Of a stretch of 64,000 bases of DNA, positions 21,651-32,942 are shown one piece after another. The position numbers and the translations under genes were made by a program. The notes beneath the pieces are model-generated. The model saw only the letters and a list, made by a program, of their open reading frames with translations. It was not told the origin of the DNA and did not search any database. The DNA is from Acanthococcus lagerstroemiae (Eukaryota > Arthropoda > Insecta > Hemiptera > Eriococcidae), in the NCBI GenBank assembly GCA_031841125.1, contig CM063109.1, positions 36,150,038 to 36,214,037 on the forward strand, in the 5' to 3' direction. Position 1 is the first letter of the stretch. Each line of letters starts with the position of its first letter.

Positions 21651-23053
21651 ATTTTTTGATTTCCAGATTTATTTTTGATTTGAAAAGATTACTTTTTCGA
21701 TAAAATGCTGGATAAGGGAATAGTTACAATCAAATTCAGAAGTTTTGTAACTTCACCGGAGGGGTCGTGCAAGTTATTTTCTATGAAGAATTGAACGAGG
21801 TCGATCCTTGCACCTGGATCATCTTCAGGGATCAAAACTGTGCCAGTATAGCCATTTGTGCTGAAAAAGGCATGTAAGCTACAAGTATATTTTTCATGAA
21901 TTGAGATAATAACAGATCATAACACAGTAATGTGAAAGTAAAGATATGCTCATACCTACAAGTACTTAAATCCAGTTTTATAGTCAGTTAATTAATTAAT
22001 TTTGGAGCTTATCGTAATAAAGTCAACAGGTCTTAATATTTCGACGTTCGTGTAAAAATAGGATTGCCAGATTCGGAGTACAAAAATACTTACAACAGCC
22101 TTAAACAATGTAAAATGGGAGGAGGTGGCCGTACATATTCTTTACGCTTTTTTTCATATGCACTTGTTCTTCGATAAAAATTGCTTGTATTCGAGTTAAG
22201 TATTCTTTTCGATAAAAAGTGCTCGTTTTCCAGCTGTTGAGTCTTTTTTTTCTTTGTTTCTGATAAAAAATGTTTTGTTCGTGGAGTGTTTTTTAAGAGC
22301 TCAGAAAATTTCGTATCCCCGCCCCAAGTCAGGAAGCTGCCATTTCATCCAGGTTTAATAATAGGTATAGTCTTTATGCTTCAAGAAAGAGTAAACAGAG
22401 AACACTATTGTTGAAATTAAGTAGTAAGATCACTTCTTAACTTGGACAGTTTGATAAGCAGTAGGTCTCAAATTCTCGTAGATAGTATTGCCGCTCTCAA
22501 AGATGTGAAAATTTAATGAACCAATATTACCCATTAGTTTCTACTAGTAATTTTCAAACTAATTGGATATTTTAATTGTTTAAACTCAATGCAGGAAGTA
22601 TAGAAATTTAGTATTCAAATGTTCAATTTTCATAGTCAACAGAGACTTCATATCAATGTTTTCTTGGTGTTGTTTATTTACATCTCGCTAGTGGCCAATA
22701 TAATATATCCACCTATTATTTACCGACCACCAATTCATTATGCATCCAAGTTATCTAGCAATCATTTATCGAATTACTGCCGGTGGATAAAGAGGCCCGA
22801 TGAAGAAAGCTTTGGCTTGCCCCTTGATTTTGAATTAGTCACGTACCTTCATGTTTATTGAAAACATATTTTATTTACGAAAAATGAAAATAAAAATGCT
22901 GAAAATTAGAACGAGTCAACGAGAATGAAAGAACAACGAACAGAATAAAATCACCGATCAATAGAAAATAAATAAAATGATAATTTATGTGATTTGATTC
23001 TTACTATCGATTTCGATTTCCTCATTGGCATTGCTAATCAGGTTATCATAATC
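21651..23053. other. Unique-looking stretch containing a dispersed repeat at 21870-22075
   Basis: 21870-22075 (from GTAAGCTACAAGTATATTTT to TTTCGACGTTCG) recurs at 25804-25975, where a hAT element splits its left edge. A 22619-22861 ORF of 80 aa is unassigned. Nothing else was recognised. Confidence 0.45.
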
Positions 23054-23333
23054 TAGGGGCGGAAATAGAGCGAAAACTTGGGGGAGGGCTGAAGCCCCAG
23101 TGCTTAAAATAACGTTATCAAAAATTCAAAAATCTAGCCCTCCTCCAACAAAATAAAAAAATAACTAAAAACTATATTTTTTCTCTGTAATACTTCCTTT
23201 GTAAGAAATAGAAAAAAATTTAAAAAAAAGTCTTACTATATTAAGATTAATTGAAAAAATAAAATTTAAGGGGGCTGATTTTGAAACCGAGGGGGGATTA
23301 GCCCTCCCTGGCCCCCTCCTATTTCAGCCCCTG
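23054..23333. mobile_element. hAT-type MITE (280 bp)
   Basis: The left end TAGGGGCGGAAATAG is inverted at the right as CTATTTCAGCCCCTG. ATAATC occurs on both sides, a partial match to an 8-bp duplication. Confidence 0.65.
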
Positions 23334-23513
23334 AATAATCATCACACAGCTGCGTTTGCAAGCAGAGGTGATAAACTTAGCTATTAGCCTTAGCTTTAAG
23401 GCATTAGCCGAGCAATTTTGATCACGATCAGCTAGCTGTTAGCTATTGAAGAATGATGTAAACATTAGCGAATCCGTTAGTTTCTACTGAATCGCTAATG
23501 AAAAGCTAATCCG

Positions 23514-23832
23514 CAGGGACGTACCGATAGGGGACCCCCCCCCGTGCCTGTAGGAATTTTTCACTCAACAGTTTTTTTTTTTTTTTTACTTTGATACTTG
23601 GTAATTGAGTTGAGAAGTTGAGAAAATCTAACCAGTTAAAAGAAAGATTTTTCTTCTTTTGCACTGATATTTGGGAATTTTGAGTTGAGTCAGTTAAAAA
23701 AATTCAACAGATCAAAAGTTTTTGTTTTTTTTTTTGCTTTCATATTTGGGAATTCTTAGTTGAGTCATTTGGGATTTGACTTTCACAATTTTTGCCTCCT
23801 CCCCCCAGAAAGAACTATTCGGTACATCCCTG
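23514..23832. mobile_element. hAT MITE family A, copy 2 (TSD CTAATCCG)
   Basis: 319 bp from CAGGGACGTACCGATAGGGG to TTCGGTACATCCCTG, with the exact 8-bp repeat CTAATCCG outside each end (23506-23513 and 23833-23840). The interior repeats a CTTTGATACTTGG-like word three times, as in the other family members. Confidence 0.92.
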
Positions 23833-23840
23833 CTAATCCG

Positions 23841-24817
23841 ACTCGGTCGCAGTTGGCGTTTCGTCCTTCCTGCATTCTGAACATCTAAACATCTGAACCT
23901 GATTCATTTTTGCTCGTTTGATTTCGCGCTTAGACAATGGAGAATGGACTGGTAATAGTGATAAGAATTACAAAGGTTTAAATGGAGCATCGTTGAATGT
24001 AAACAAAAGCAATTTGCCCTGTTCGTAGTTATATCTATATAGTACCTGCATAGTTATAGGGTACGTTTGATTTCTTCAAGGCAAATTGCCTTTGTTTACA
24101 TTCAACTTTTCTCGACTATTACACTTCGCGGCAAAGGAATTAACCTTTAGTTTTAAGCTTTTAGTCATTAGATGTTTGAATTAGTCGTTAGCTAGCCATC
24201 CACTGGCTTCAACTGTTCGCTTTATCCCTTAGCTTTATCAGTCAAGGTCATTAGTTTTTGGCTTGAGCTTTAGTATTTCTGAATGGCTTATCACCTGTGT
24301 TGCAGATTGTGCTGTCCTGGAGCGCTAATGTCGAATTTTGCGATAGCGTTCCGAAATAGAAATCTTTGTCACAAGTTCACAGTTGTTCTTATTCACTTTA
24401 GATAACATTTGTAACCGAAATTAGGAAAGATGATCAAAATTCGTACAGTTCTCTACAGTCGCTAAAAATGTGTACAGATTCTGTACGGCTCGCTTAAAAT
24501 TGTCAAATTTCTGTACGCGTACCGAAAAACCTGTACATCTGGCAACCCTGATAGGGTTCTCGAACAATAGCGGAAAAGTAACCAGCAGTATTTCGAGAAA
24601 AAGTTACGAGTAGTGTTTTTTTGTACATCTCCCTTCACCCAATCAAAAAAAGACTTTGCTGGAATGAACAAAATTTAGCTCTGAACGACATCGACCTGTC
24701 GTGCGGAAATTCGGAGATTCGAAGGTGGTGTCTTCTAAAATTAAGCTAATCGATCGTCCAGTTCGAAGCGGATCTCAACTCGGACGGATTGTTCCATGAC
24801 GAAAATTGGATTTGTAA
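23841..24817. other. Stretch with no gene recognised
   Basis: Contains inverted words near 23995 and 24075 (AATGTAAACAAAAGCAATTT against AAATTGCCTTTGTTTACATT), a ~100-bp foldback. The words at 24550-24620 (ATAGCGGAAAAGTAACCAG) recur near 25990. Confidence 0.4.
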
Positions 24818-24825
24818 GCTACAAG

Positions 24826-25803
24826 CAGGCCCGCAGTCGGAGGGGTGCTAGGGGGTGCTGAGCACCCTCTAGTGCTTGCCAGAGCCCCCTGGCAAAATTT
24901 CGTGAATAAAAATAAGGAATTTCTATATTTTTCTCGCCAATTTTGTTCAAAACTTGTCTTTCTACTACATTTGAATATAAACTTTGCAACACTGATTTTG
25001 CTTAGAAACATAGACGAATCGTGTGTTTGTCGTTCTTTAGGGTCACAAGAAAAGGAGCCGAGTGTCCATCCAGCAGTTTCAGACACACAGGCCTTTTTCT
25101 TGCGTCACATTACAATTCACAAACACAGGGGTAAGCTCGCGATCCAGTTCACATTGAATATCGATGGCTAAACGCCTGAATGGCTGTTTGAGAACTAATA
25201 ACTTGATAAGTCCAGAGAAATATAATTTTTTGCTTCCAAAATTTCGAAAATTTGATCGCTGTAAAAGTGTTAATCTTTTTTCGCGCGATACATTCAATTT
25301 TTTTTCAATGGGTTGTCGGGAAGTTGAATCACCAGCTTTGATTATGAATTTTGAGACCAAATTCAATGTCTTATTATAATACTGTAAATTTGCTATTCCC
25401 TCCCCCCCAGAATATTTGGTTTATATCAGTGGTGTAGCCAGGATTTTCCCCCGGGGGGGGGGGGCGAAGTAAGATTCTCAAGGGAGAGAAAGTTGAAAAT
25501 TGAGGTATTTACTAAAAATCGCCGATATTAGAGGACCATTATATGAAAATGAAGATAAAATTACTACTTGAGCGAAAATTTTTCGAAAAAACGTGTTTTA
25601 AAGGCGAAAAATTACTCATTTTTGCATATTTTACATTCAATTTCAGGTGCCTTGGGGGCATTCACCCCCTTTGTCCTCGCCCCTTAGCTACACCACTGCC
25701 TCGTAAAAATCTTCACATCATATACTATGTGTATCCTTCAGGCCCCCCCCCCCCCCCGGTGAACAGTCAACACCCCTACCGCAAATGGCTGGCTACCGGC
25801 CTG
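24826..25803. mobile_element. hAT-like element, 978 bp (TSD GCTACAAG)
   Basis: It begins CAGGCCCGCAGTCGG and ends CTGGCTACCGGCCTG. GCTACAAG is directly repeated at 24818-24825 and 25804-25811. The paralogous sequence at 21875-21892 reads GTAAGCTACAAGTATATTTT without interruption, which is the empty site. It is non-autonomous, and a second hAT-type MITE (25427-25698) lies inside it. Confidence 0.9.
25427..25698. mobile_element. hAT-type MITE nested in the previous element
   Basis: The ends CAGTGGTGTAGCCAGG and CTTAGCTACACCACTG are inverted, and a run of twelve G's lies just inside the left end. No matching flanks were seen, so the target duplication has been lost or the right end is secondary. 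Confidence 0.7.
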
Positions 25804-25989
25804 GCTACAAGTATATTTTTCATAAATTGCAATAATAACAAATAACATTTATGTGAAAATGAAAATATGTGAATACTTACAAGTAAATCCAATTTTATGG
25901 TCAGTTAATTAATGAATCTTGGAGTTTATCATAATAAAGTTAACTGATCATACTATTTCGACGTTCGCGTAAAAACAGAATTCTCGAAA

Positions 25990-26420
25990 AATAGCGAAAA
26001 AGTAACCAGAAGTGTTTTTTTTTGCACCGCTTAAGGACTAACCACGACAATGGACTGAAACCCTTGGTAACCAAAACTTTACGCCATCCCTTCTAGAAAT
26101 AAGAAGTCACTAACAGCAAATTGACTTCTTAACATACATGTACTTCCAATTCTTCTGTTATAAATAATACCACCTTATTGGGAAAAAACAACTTGAAACA
26201 AAATTTTTTTTTAAATATAACAAGCATTGAGACAAGATGATAACATCAACGACAATGAACTCCTCCCAATACTTTTTCTATTCAAAAGATGGCGATTGTC
26301 CTGTCTGATGAATTTAATCGGGGGAATTTGTTGCGGATGTTAGTAAGAATCCTTACGCTCTCTTTCAGCGAGGAATGAAGACAGAAACTCAGTTTTGGTC
26401 TCAAAAGAAAGAAAATTTAG
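25990..26420. other. Stretch with no recognised feature
   Basis: AT-rich non-coding sequence between the hAT-containing repeat and the mariner remnant. Confidence 0.35.
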
Positions 26421-26665
26421 TTCTATTAATGCTCCACATAATCACCATCCCTATCAATATATTTTTGCCAACGTTCAGGTAGTTTTTCCAAACATTCTTT
26501 TCAGAAATTTCTCCCAACTTGTTTCATCCATTCCTTGACTGCTGCCTTCACCTCATCATCCATTGTGAAACTTTTCCCTGCAGGAATTTCTTTAGGCTAC
26601 CGAAAATTTGATAATCGCAGGGACTCAGGTCTGGGGAGTATGCCGGGTGCGGATGCACTTCTCAG

Positions 26666-27246
26666 CAGAGTGACGACCCTAGATTTATAACTATTAACAG
26701 GTTGGTTCACTCAGGTATGCAATCTGCAACAATTCTTCCCGTTTCACCCCCGCGCCGAAATCCACTTCATAAGAAAGTAATGGGAAAATTGAATTTTTGA
26801 TGTAGAGGGCCTGTATTCCCGTAAGCGGTCTGTATGAGTTTCATCGCAGTGACGTCATTGGTGTTTTTGCGCCTTGCTCAGTGGACCAACCTGTTATAGT
26901 TCTAGTAATCTTGAGGGTGACCGGGTGACCAGATGTTGGTAAAGTGAAGTCGCCATTTTCAACATGCAGTGTAGCCCAACGTTGCCCGAAATTTTCAGGG
27001 CCCTTAGTTGCATATTACTAAGGGCCTTTTCTATGAGTTTGATGCCGCTAAGGTCCCTTTTCTTGCGACAAGTCACATTTTGAAAATGAAGTTCGAGGAG
27101 AAAAAATGAATAATTTATATTTTGTGTATGTACGCCAAAGTAGAAGTCGCCCAATTTGCGGCTAGTCACCTGAGTAGATTTTTCGTCGCAAATGGGTTTC
27201 CCAATGTCATCCAATTGGCGATTTATCGCCCAATTTGATAACCCTG
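26666..27246. mobile_element. Element inserted in the mariner gene (TSD CTTCTCAG)
   Basis: 581 bp beginning CAGAGTGACGACCC and ending GATAACCCTG, between two copies of CTTCTCAG (26658-26665 and 27247-27254). The transposase frame rejoins across it. The terminal inverted repeats are weak, but CA-starting ends and the 8-bp duplication suggest hAT. A Mutator-like MITE is nested inside. Confidence 0.75.
26695..26896. mobile_element. TIR MITE related to the one at 44146
   Basis: The ends TAACAGGTTGGTTCACTCAG and the complement of TAACAGGTTGGTCCACTGAG are inverted. The interior (CAACAATTCTTCCC, then CTTCATAAGAAAGTAATGGG) matches the minus strand of 44300-44400. Confidence 0.72.
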
Positions 27247-27371
27247 CTTCTCAGCGCAAAGTCTTCAGCATTGATGTGGTTAGTGCGGCAGTGTGCGCAC
27301 GCGCATTGTCGTGAAGGAGTACGGGCGTCGCTGACAATCTTCCTTTTCTGCGGTTTCTCACATCTGTGTAA

Positions 27372-27471
27372 AGTTGCATACTCCCCAGACCTGAGTCCCT
27401 GCTTTTATCAAATTTTCGGTAGCCTAAAGAAATTCTTGCAGGGAAAACGTTTCACAATGGATTATACCTAA
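27372..27471 (+). pseudogene. Inverted second copy of the mariner C-terminal segment
   Basis: Plus-strand AYSPDLSPCFYQIFGSLKKF and LQGKRFTMD duplicate, in opposite orientation, the segment at 26640-26560. The position of the third catalytic aspartate reads F (CFY instead of CDY). It lies head to head with the HDNAR part. Confidence 0.8.
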
Positions 27472-29570
27472 ATTTTACTAGTTTCAAAACTTTTTTCTGA
27501 GGGAGAGGTAGAAACTGGGGGAGGGAGGGTTAAAGGAAGGGGGAAATGAGGGGAATGACAATCACGAAGAAGAATGTTATTTTTTCAATTTTCTTCCGTG
27601 GTGAAGGAGTGGATGGTGTATTGGCCTGCGATTGTCACCGTGGTGGCCCGGTAAACTGATTTTCTCGATGACCTGTCTGATCCCACTCCGTCCGTGTCTA
27701 AAAGAGGGTTTTTCGGTTTTGTTTCATGTGGAAGAGGTTGCCGCTTTGCCGGTTGAATGCATTTATAATATTATTTGAACGCTCGATGGACTTTAAAAAT
27801 TTAATACACGTAATGGGGAAACTGAATAGCAACATTCGGTTGAAAAATGACTGCACATCGTTATACTGGATGACGAAGAGTTGTACTGTATCAGGTGTGC
27901 GCGAGTTGTAAATCGTGTTAAACGAGATTACGATACACAGGATCTTGTTGAGATCGATAAACTTGAAGATTACCTTTCTAATTAGAATTCGCGGAATAAT
28001 TAGACGGTGGAGTAGGCAGAGGAAGGATGCTGTGAACTGAACGTGATCTCGCGAGCAGTCGCACAGCGATCTCGGTTTCGTCAGATCATCACCAGGCAAT
28101 TCATCGTTTTCTCGGATCTACCAAAAAACAGAGAGCCGCGGCTCCCTGACCCTCGCCAACTCTGGTGATCCAATTGATTGTCAAAAGAACGTTATTCGAA
28201 GAACAAAAAAAAAAGGATCTGTAAGACTGAAGGCCCCTTGAATTTCAACGTACATGCAGTTTTAGTTCATTGAACGATCACGTTTCTTAGGAGGATTCTT
28301 TTCAGCTTCTGCTCTCAATTCCTTTATCTAAATATAATAGATTTTCCGCGACCGTTTTATTGCTTGTCTTGTAGTCACTTTTAAGTCATCCGATTGTAGA
28401 CATTATTAGTAATAAACCAGTCGCCGAGGTAATAAAACTGTCACTTTTTTTCTCCTACTTTCACGTTGTTTTGTACGAACGTCGCTTCTAAAACGTTTTC
28501 ATTGTGTGTTCGGAAAATTCAAGAATTTCGATTCAGTCGACAAAACGAGTTTTTGTCCCATTTTTGCCTCTCTGGGTTCCTTTTCAACAGAATAATCATA
28601 GTTTCCGAAACGGTTCTAAATTTTTTTTCTGTATTTTTTAGACAACATTGGACGGTACATCTCAATTAGAAAATTTTATTTGGTCCCGGTAGGCTCGGTG
28701 TATCGATACCTGGCGTTCGATGTCTTGGAGCGTGTAGAAGCGCTCCAGTGAGATATGAAATTGAATATTTAAAATGTCCGGAGGATCATAGTAACATGTT
28801 CGCTCGTCAATAAAAAAATATTTTGACCTTGTTTAACGCATCACGTTCCATACCAAATTTAAAATGATTCTAAAAATTGGAAGTGTAACGCTCTCAAAGG
28901 AGCAGTTGGAAGAAATTATTGCAAGAGATTAAATACATAGAAATACCTGTTACGAGGAGGAAAGTTACATAATTATAAGTTCCCGTCTTTGTATATAATG
29001 TTCGTCTCCATTTCTACGTGTGGAATGCGGTGCTTCTCTGAATGCTGAACACAGCCCACGTGATGGTACTCAGCTCGATGATTCCTCCGGAATGCATAAA
29101 TCGTGTAACTGATCGGTGCCCTCAAAGCTCAAACTTTTTCAGTGTTTTTCAGTGTGGTAGTAGTGGCTACATATAGGGACAAATGAAGACAGCGGAACTG
29201 GCGGCACTTCCGGTCTACCCTTCGCCCCCTCCCCGCCGCCGCAAAACAGATATTTGGCGAGAAAAAGAGGAGCGCTTTTTCCAAAAGTAGGTGCATGTTT
29301 CTAAATTGTTTAGGAAGCATAAAAGCTGTCCACATACCTCAATTTTGATTTTTTACCTCCGACTTTTGACCAAAGATGTTCAACGTTTACACAGATGAAT
29401 CTTAGAAATTTCATTTTCAAAATTAAAATATTCGCAAAGCTCTTAAGTGAAAGAAAATTCCAAAAACTGTACTTACTGTATTTTGGAATTGAAATTCGTA
29501 ATAAATGAATTTACTGCGTTGTGGCATGGCAAGATACATCACAAAAAATTGTGATCATGAAGAGCTAAAT
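27472..29570. other. Unassigned stretch
   Basis: A minus-strand frame of 133 codons (27698-28099) is the longest here and has no recognised domain. 27600-28110 is richer in CpG than average. No exon signals were strong enough to call. Confidence 0.25.
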
Positions 29571-30152
29571 CATACGGATTGGCTTCGTGTCGGGGGGGGG
29601 GGGGCGTTACGGTTTTTGAGCATGTCGAGGGGAGCGTATCGGTTTTCGCTCTAGTATACCCATGACTGGATGAAAAATAAATTTCCATGGAAATGTTAAC
29701 CACTGAATTCGTTTCGGGGGAGCGTTATGGGGCGAACGTTACGGGCGCTGAAGTAACGTTTCTAGCATTTTGTATGCTTTTACTTCTAGGTATACTTGAG
29801 CGAAAACCGTGAAGCCCTCCCTCCCCCCGTAACGCTTCTGTTACTATGACGTCATACTACTGAGTATACTTGAGCGAAAATCATGTTTATACATTTCCAT
29901 GGAAATTTATTTCTTCCAGCCAGGGACTACAGCGAAAACCGTAACGCCTTCCACGACACGTTCCCCCGACCCGAAGCCAGCGTCCTTTTGAGCATTATCT
30001 CAGAGACGTCGGGGTTTTAGCATTTTATATGCTTTTACTACTGGGTATACTTGAGCTTACTACCGGGTACTGGGTGTATTTGAGCGAAAACCGTAACGTA
30101 ACGCTCCCCCGACACGAATTCAGTGGTTGATATTTCCGTGGAAATTTATTTG
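29571..30152. repeat. Interleaved foldback repeat with poly-G
   Basis: The arm 29675-29728 (AAATAAATTTCCATGGAAAT ... CGGGGGAGCGTTAT) is complemented at 30099-30152. Inside and outside are further copies of GAGCGAAAACCGTAACG and TATACTTGAGCG in both orientations. A run of fourteen G's lies near 29591. A short tRNA-SINE body fragment (GAGCATTATCTCAGAGACGT) is embedded at about 29990-30015. Confidence 0.7.
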
Positions 30153-31469
30153 AAATATTTTTTATGTGCCAAAGCAAAGACATGGAAATGTCAATACTGT
30201 ATTTCGTATTCGATGATAGTAGGGCGTATGGTGGTACACGCGCGCCAAATTGACCCCCGGACGCGGTGGAAGAAAGTTGTTAGACAAACTGATTTTTCGC
30301 CATTTTGTCAGACGAGCCTTTCATTTTTTTTTCTTCTGACGTCATGAGTTTTGTGATCTTCAGAGTTCTGTCATTTTGTCTTTTCGTGCTTTTGTTTTGT
30401 TTTGACAAAATTAATTTGTCGTTTTGTCTTCCTTTCAGTCATGTCGCTTAGCATAACCTATTGTCAATGGTAGTGTCGCTTAGCGTAAGCTATCATCAAT
30501 TAATATGTAGTTTATCATAGTTCATCATAAAATCGTTGATGAAATGTTATATCTAGGGATTCCAAAAATATGTTTTAAAAAGGGGTAAAATATGCGCCTA
30601 TAATAATATGCTTTTATTTTCGTCAAATGCTAAAATATTGCCTGAAAATCCTGAAACATGCCAAGATAGTCCCCGTTCACGTTCTTTGCTGTTTGTGAAC
30701 GAGTGAACGGCGTTCACATCCTTTCTAATTTTCGTGATATTCTTTATTTTAGTCTTGATTTCACAACTCGCCCATCCCTGCTAATACGAAAAGTTATTCC
30801 TAGAACCAAGTTCCAGCCAGCTTTAAGAAGCTAGTCTATTTTGCAGTTATAAAGACAACAGTTATCAGAAGATAGCATTTCTGATGTCTTATGTTATGCT
30901 CTTGCTTCAGTTAATCTAAAATATTAAAATTTTTGTAATTCTTTTTTATTCAGTCACTTCAATATTTTGAGGTGAATCACATACACGGAACTAGATAATT
31001 ATATTCGGAGGGGGGGGGGGAATAATTTTGCATGTGGGGGCTCAGCTCCCTGAATACTTCTTCTCGAGTTCCAACAAGAAAGAATCATCATTTTTTGGCT
31101 GTTATTCATATGTTCGCCCATAATATTTCCCTTACATTACTCTTAGTAGAAATTGTCTACAGCAACACTGCAAAATTTTTTTTAAATTGCGACAACAAAA
31201 CTAAACCAAACAAAACAGATAGAATTACAGTAGGCTAATGCATGAAGGGGGAAGTACTGCACCATTAGAATATTATAATTAGAAACAGGGAAAAATCAGT
31301 AAAGAGTAAACGTCAACGTCAGTAGCTGAGTAGCCTCTTGCATCTCGCCCTCATTTCTTCAGAAAGGAAAGCAATCTTGTTCACTTTCGTTTACTCGTTC
31401 ACGTTTGTCAGAAATTTCGTTCACGTTCACTCTTAAAAATATGGTTCTCGTTCACGTTTGTCAAAAATG
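30153..31469. other. Stretch with repeat ends
   Basis: At 30218-30265 there is a diverged fragment of the GC-rich retroposon end (GTATGGTGGTACACGCGCGC). GTTCAC/GTGAAC inverted words lie at 30670-30720 and a CAGGGATGGGCGA-type hAT end (complement) at about 30768-30780. A G12 run is near 31010. Nothing coding was recognised. Confidence 0.4.
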
Positions 31470-31772
31470 TGAACAAGTTTGCGAACTGAGCGGGTTTACA
31501 AGCTGAATGAGTTTACAAACTGAACGAGTTTACAAACTGAACGAGTTTACAAACTGAACGAGTTTACAAACTGAACGAGTTCACAAACTGAACAAGTTCA
31601 CAAACTGAACAAGAGTTTATGAACTGAACAAGAGTTTATGAACTGAACAAGAGTTCACGAACTGAACAAGAGTTCACGAACTGAACAAGAGTTGAGAGTT
31701 CACAAACTGAACAAGAGTTCACAAACTGAACGAGTTTACAAACTGAATGACGTTCACAAGTGAATGTACCCA
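31470..31772 (+). repeat. 17-19 bp minisatellite
   Basis: About sixteen tandem units. The left part uses a 17-bp unit (TGAACGAGTTTACAAAC); the right part shifts to a 19-bp unit (TGAACAAGAGTTCACGAAC) through two added bases. Confidence 0.88.
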
Positions 31773-31778
31773 CCTCTG

Positions 31779-32028
31779 CTTATCCCCAAGCACTCAATTT
31801 CTCGCACATGAGCATACCCTAGTCTGGGAGGGTAAGCTAGAAAGATTGTAGGAATACTGGAGAGGAACCTACAACTTCCTTTACCCTTAAGGTGGTCGTT
31901 ATTTACTCTTGGTGATCTTTTTTTCTGAGTTTCCTCTGATTAGTCTCCTAAATTGGTTCCAATAAAATAAAATAAAATAAAATTTAAAAAACCTACAAAG
32001 TTTCAGGTTGATTGGATTACGGGAAATC
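31779..32028 (-). repeat. Dispersed ~240-bp repeat, copy B (inverted)
   Basis: Complement of copy A at 19007-19244, with the same ends (GATTTCCCGTAATCC to GTGCTTGGGGATAAG) and an extended ATTTTATTTTATTTT run. Confidence 0.85.
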
Positions 32029-32050
32029 CATGCCACAAGCTCCCTTTCAT

Positions 32051-32760
32051 TTATTATTATTATTATTATTATTATTTTATTCGTTTATTTAGGAACCACT
32101 TGCTGCACCAAGGGCTATACAGCTCGGCTGGTGGGGATGGTTAAATTAATGGAAAGAGGTCTGTGTTGTAGAGGAAGGAGATTAGTTTATATGTTGTCAT
32201 TGGGTTGTTTTGGAGCATGCTTTTTGTTGTTGGTGGTAGTTGATGTTCTTGGTGGTGAGAGTTAAGTGAAGGGCAGTGAAGTATATGTTCAACAGTGAGT
32301 TCATTTGAGGAGCATTTAGGGCATTGCGGAGGAATATGTATGGATTGAGGAGGTGCAGGTGAGTGAGGCGAGTATGTCTGATTCTAAGTCGTGCTATTAC
32401 TATATCTTCGCATCGTAATTTCCGGTTGGAGGTGACCCAGGGGATCGGTTTCTTTTTTATTGCACGGAGTTTGTTGTTGGATTCTTTATGCCAAGATTGG
32501 TGCCAAGAGGAAAGGATTTTTGATCAGTAGGTGATTGCAAGGTCTTCGGAGGTTTTAACCGGATGTTGCTGTTCGAGCGGTTTCATCGACTAAGTCAGCT
32601 TGTGCAATGCTGATATGGCACTACCTATTTTCCTAATAATATGTTAAGTACGTGGATTATGAGTTATATGCGTTGTACTAATGGATGTGTAGAGAATATT
32701 GTGTTGATTGATTGGAGGCCCGATAGTGAGATGGTGGCAATAATTGCTTTATTGGTTAAG
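32051..32760 (-). pseudogene. I/Jockey-clade LINE 3' end (RNase H to tail)
   Basis: Minus strand. Near 32745 to 32590 lies an RNase H-like stretch (LQSINTIFSTHPLVQRI, then a QADLVDETAR segment). Next come WHKESNNKLRAIKK and ARLRIRHTRLTHLHLLN, the conserved RLR.GHT.LTH block. A frameshift leads to CPKCSSNELTVEHILHCPSL, the C..C...H....C knuckle. A stop and a short 3' UTR follow, with an (AAT)n tail at 32051-32077. It is 5'-truncated and inactive. Confidence 0.8.
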
Positions 32761-32942
32761 TATATTAGGTAAAGGGTTTCAAAACCTGGCTCCAAATATC
32801 TCGTATGTGTCAGTGATGAGTACTAGTTGTCAGTGGCGTGCATTCCAGGTAGGCGAGGTAAGCGCCGCTTACCCTGAAAAATTCCGAGAAAATAAGTTTT
32901 CGTATAATATATCAATTTGTTATAAATAAAAGATATGAAACA

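Larger units (their letters stand above)
26426..27368 (-). pseudogene. mariner transposase remnant, split by an insertion
   Basis: Minus strand. Upstream part 27368-27247 reads RNRRKGRLSATPVLLHDNAR and AHTAALTTSML, holding the HDNAR motif with the second catalytic aspartate. After an inserted 581-bp element, the downstream part 26665-26426 reads YSPDLSPCDYQIFGSLKKFL and VKAAVKEWMKQVGRNF, with the third catalytic aspartate (CDY), and ends LPERWQKYIDRDGDYVEH and a stop. A TGA follows RNF. The N-terminal DNA-binding half is absent. It belongs to the mariner D,D34D group by these motifs and is inactive. Confidence 0.85.

Noticed and set aside
24818..25811. Cut site TSD for the inner MITE 25427-25698
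   Set aside because: The flanks GTTTATAT and CCTCGTAA do not match, so no duplication is claimed for the inner element.
27698..28099. 133-codon minus-strand ORF as a gene
   Set aside because: No recognised domain, no start context or splice signals, and AT-rich DNA of this length yields such frames by chance.
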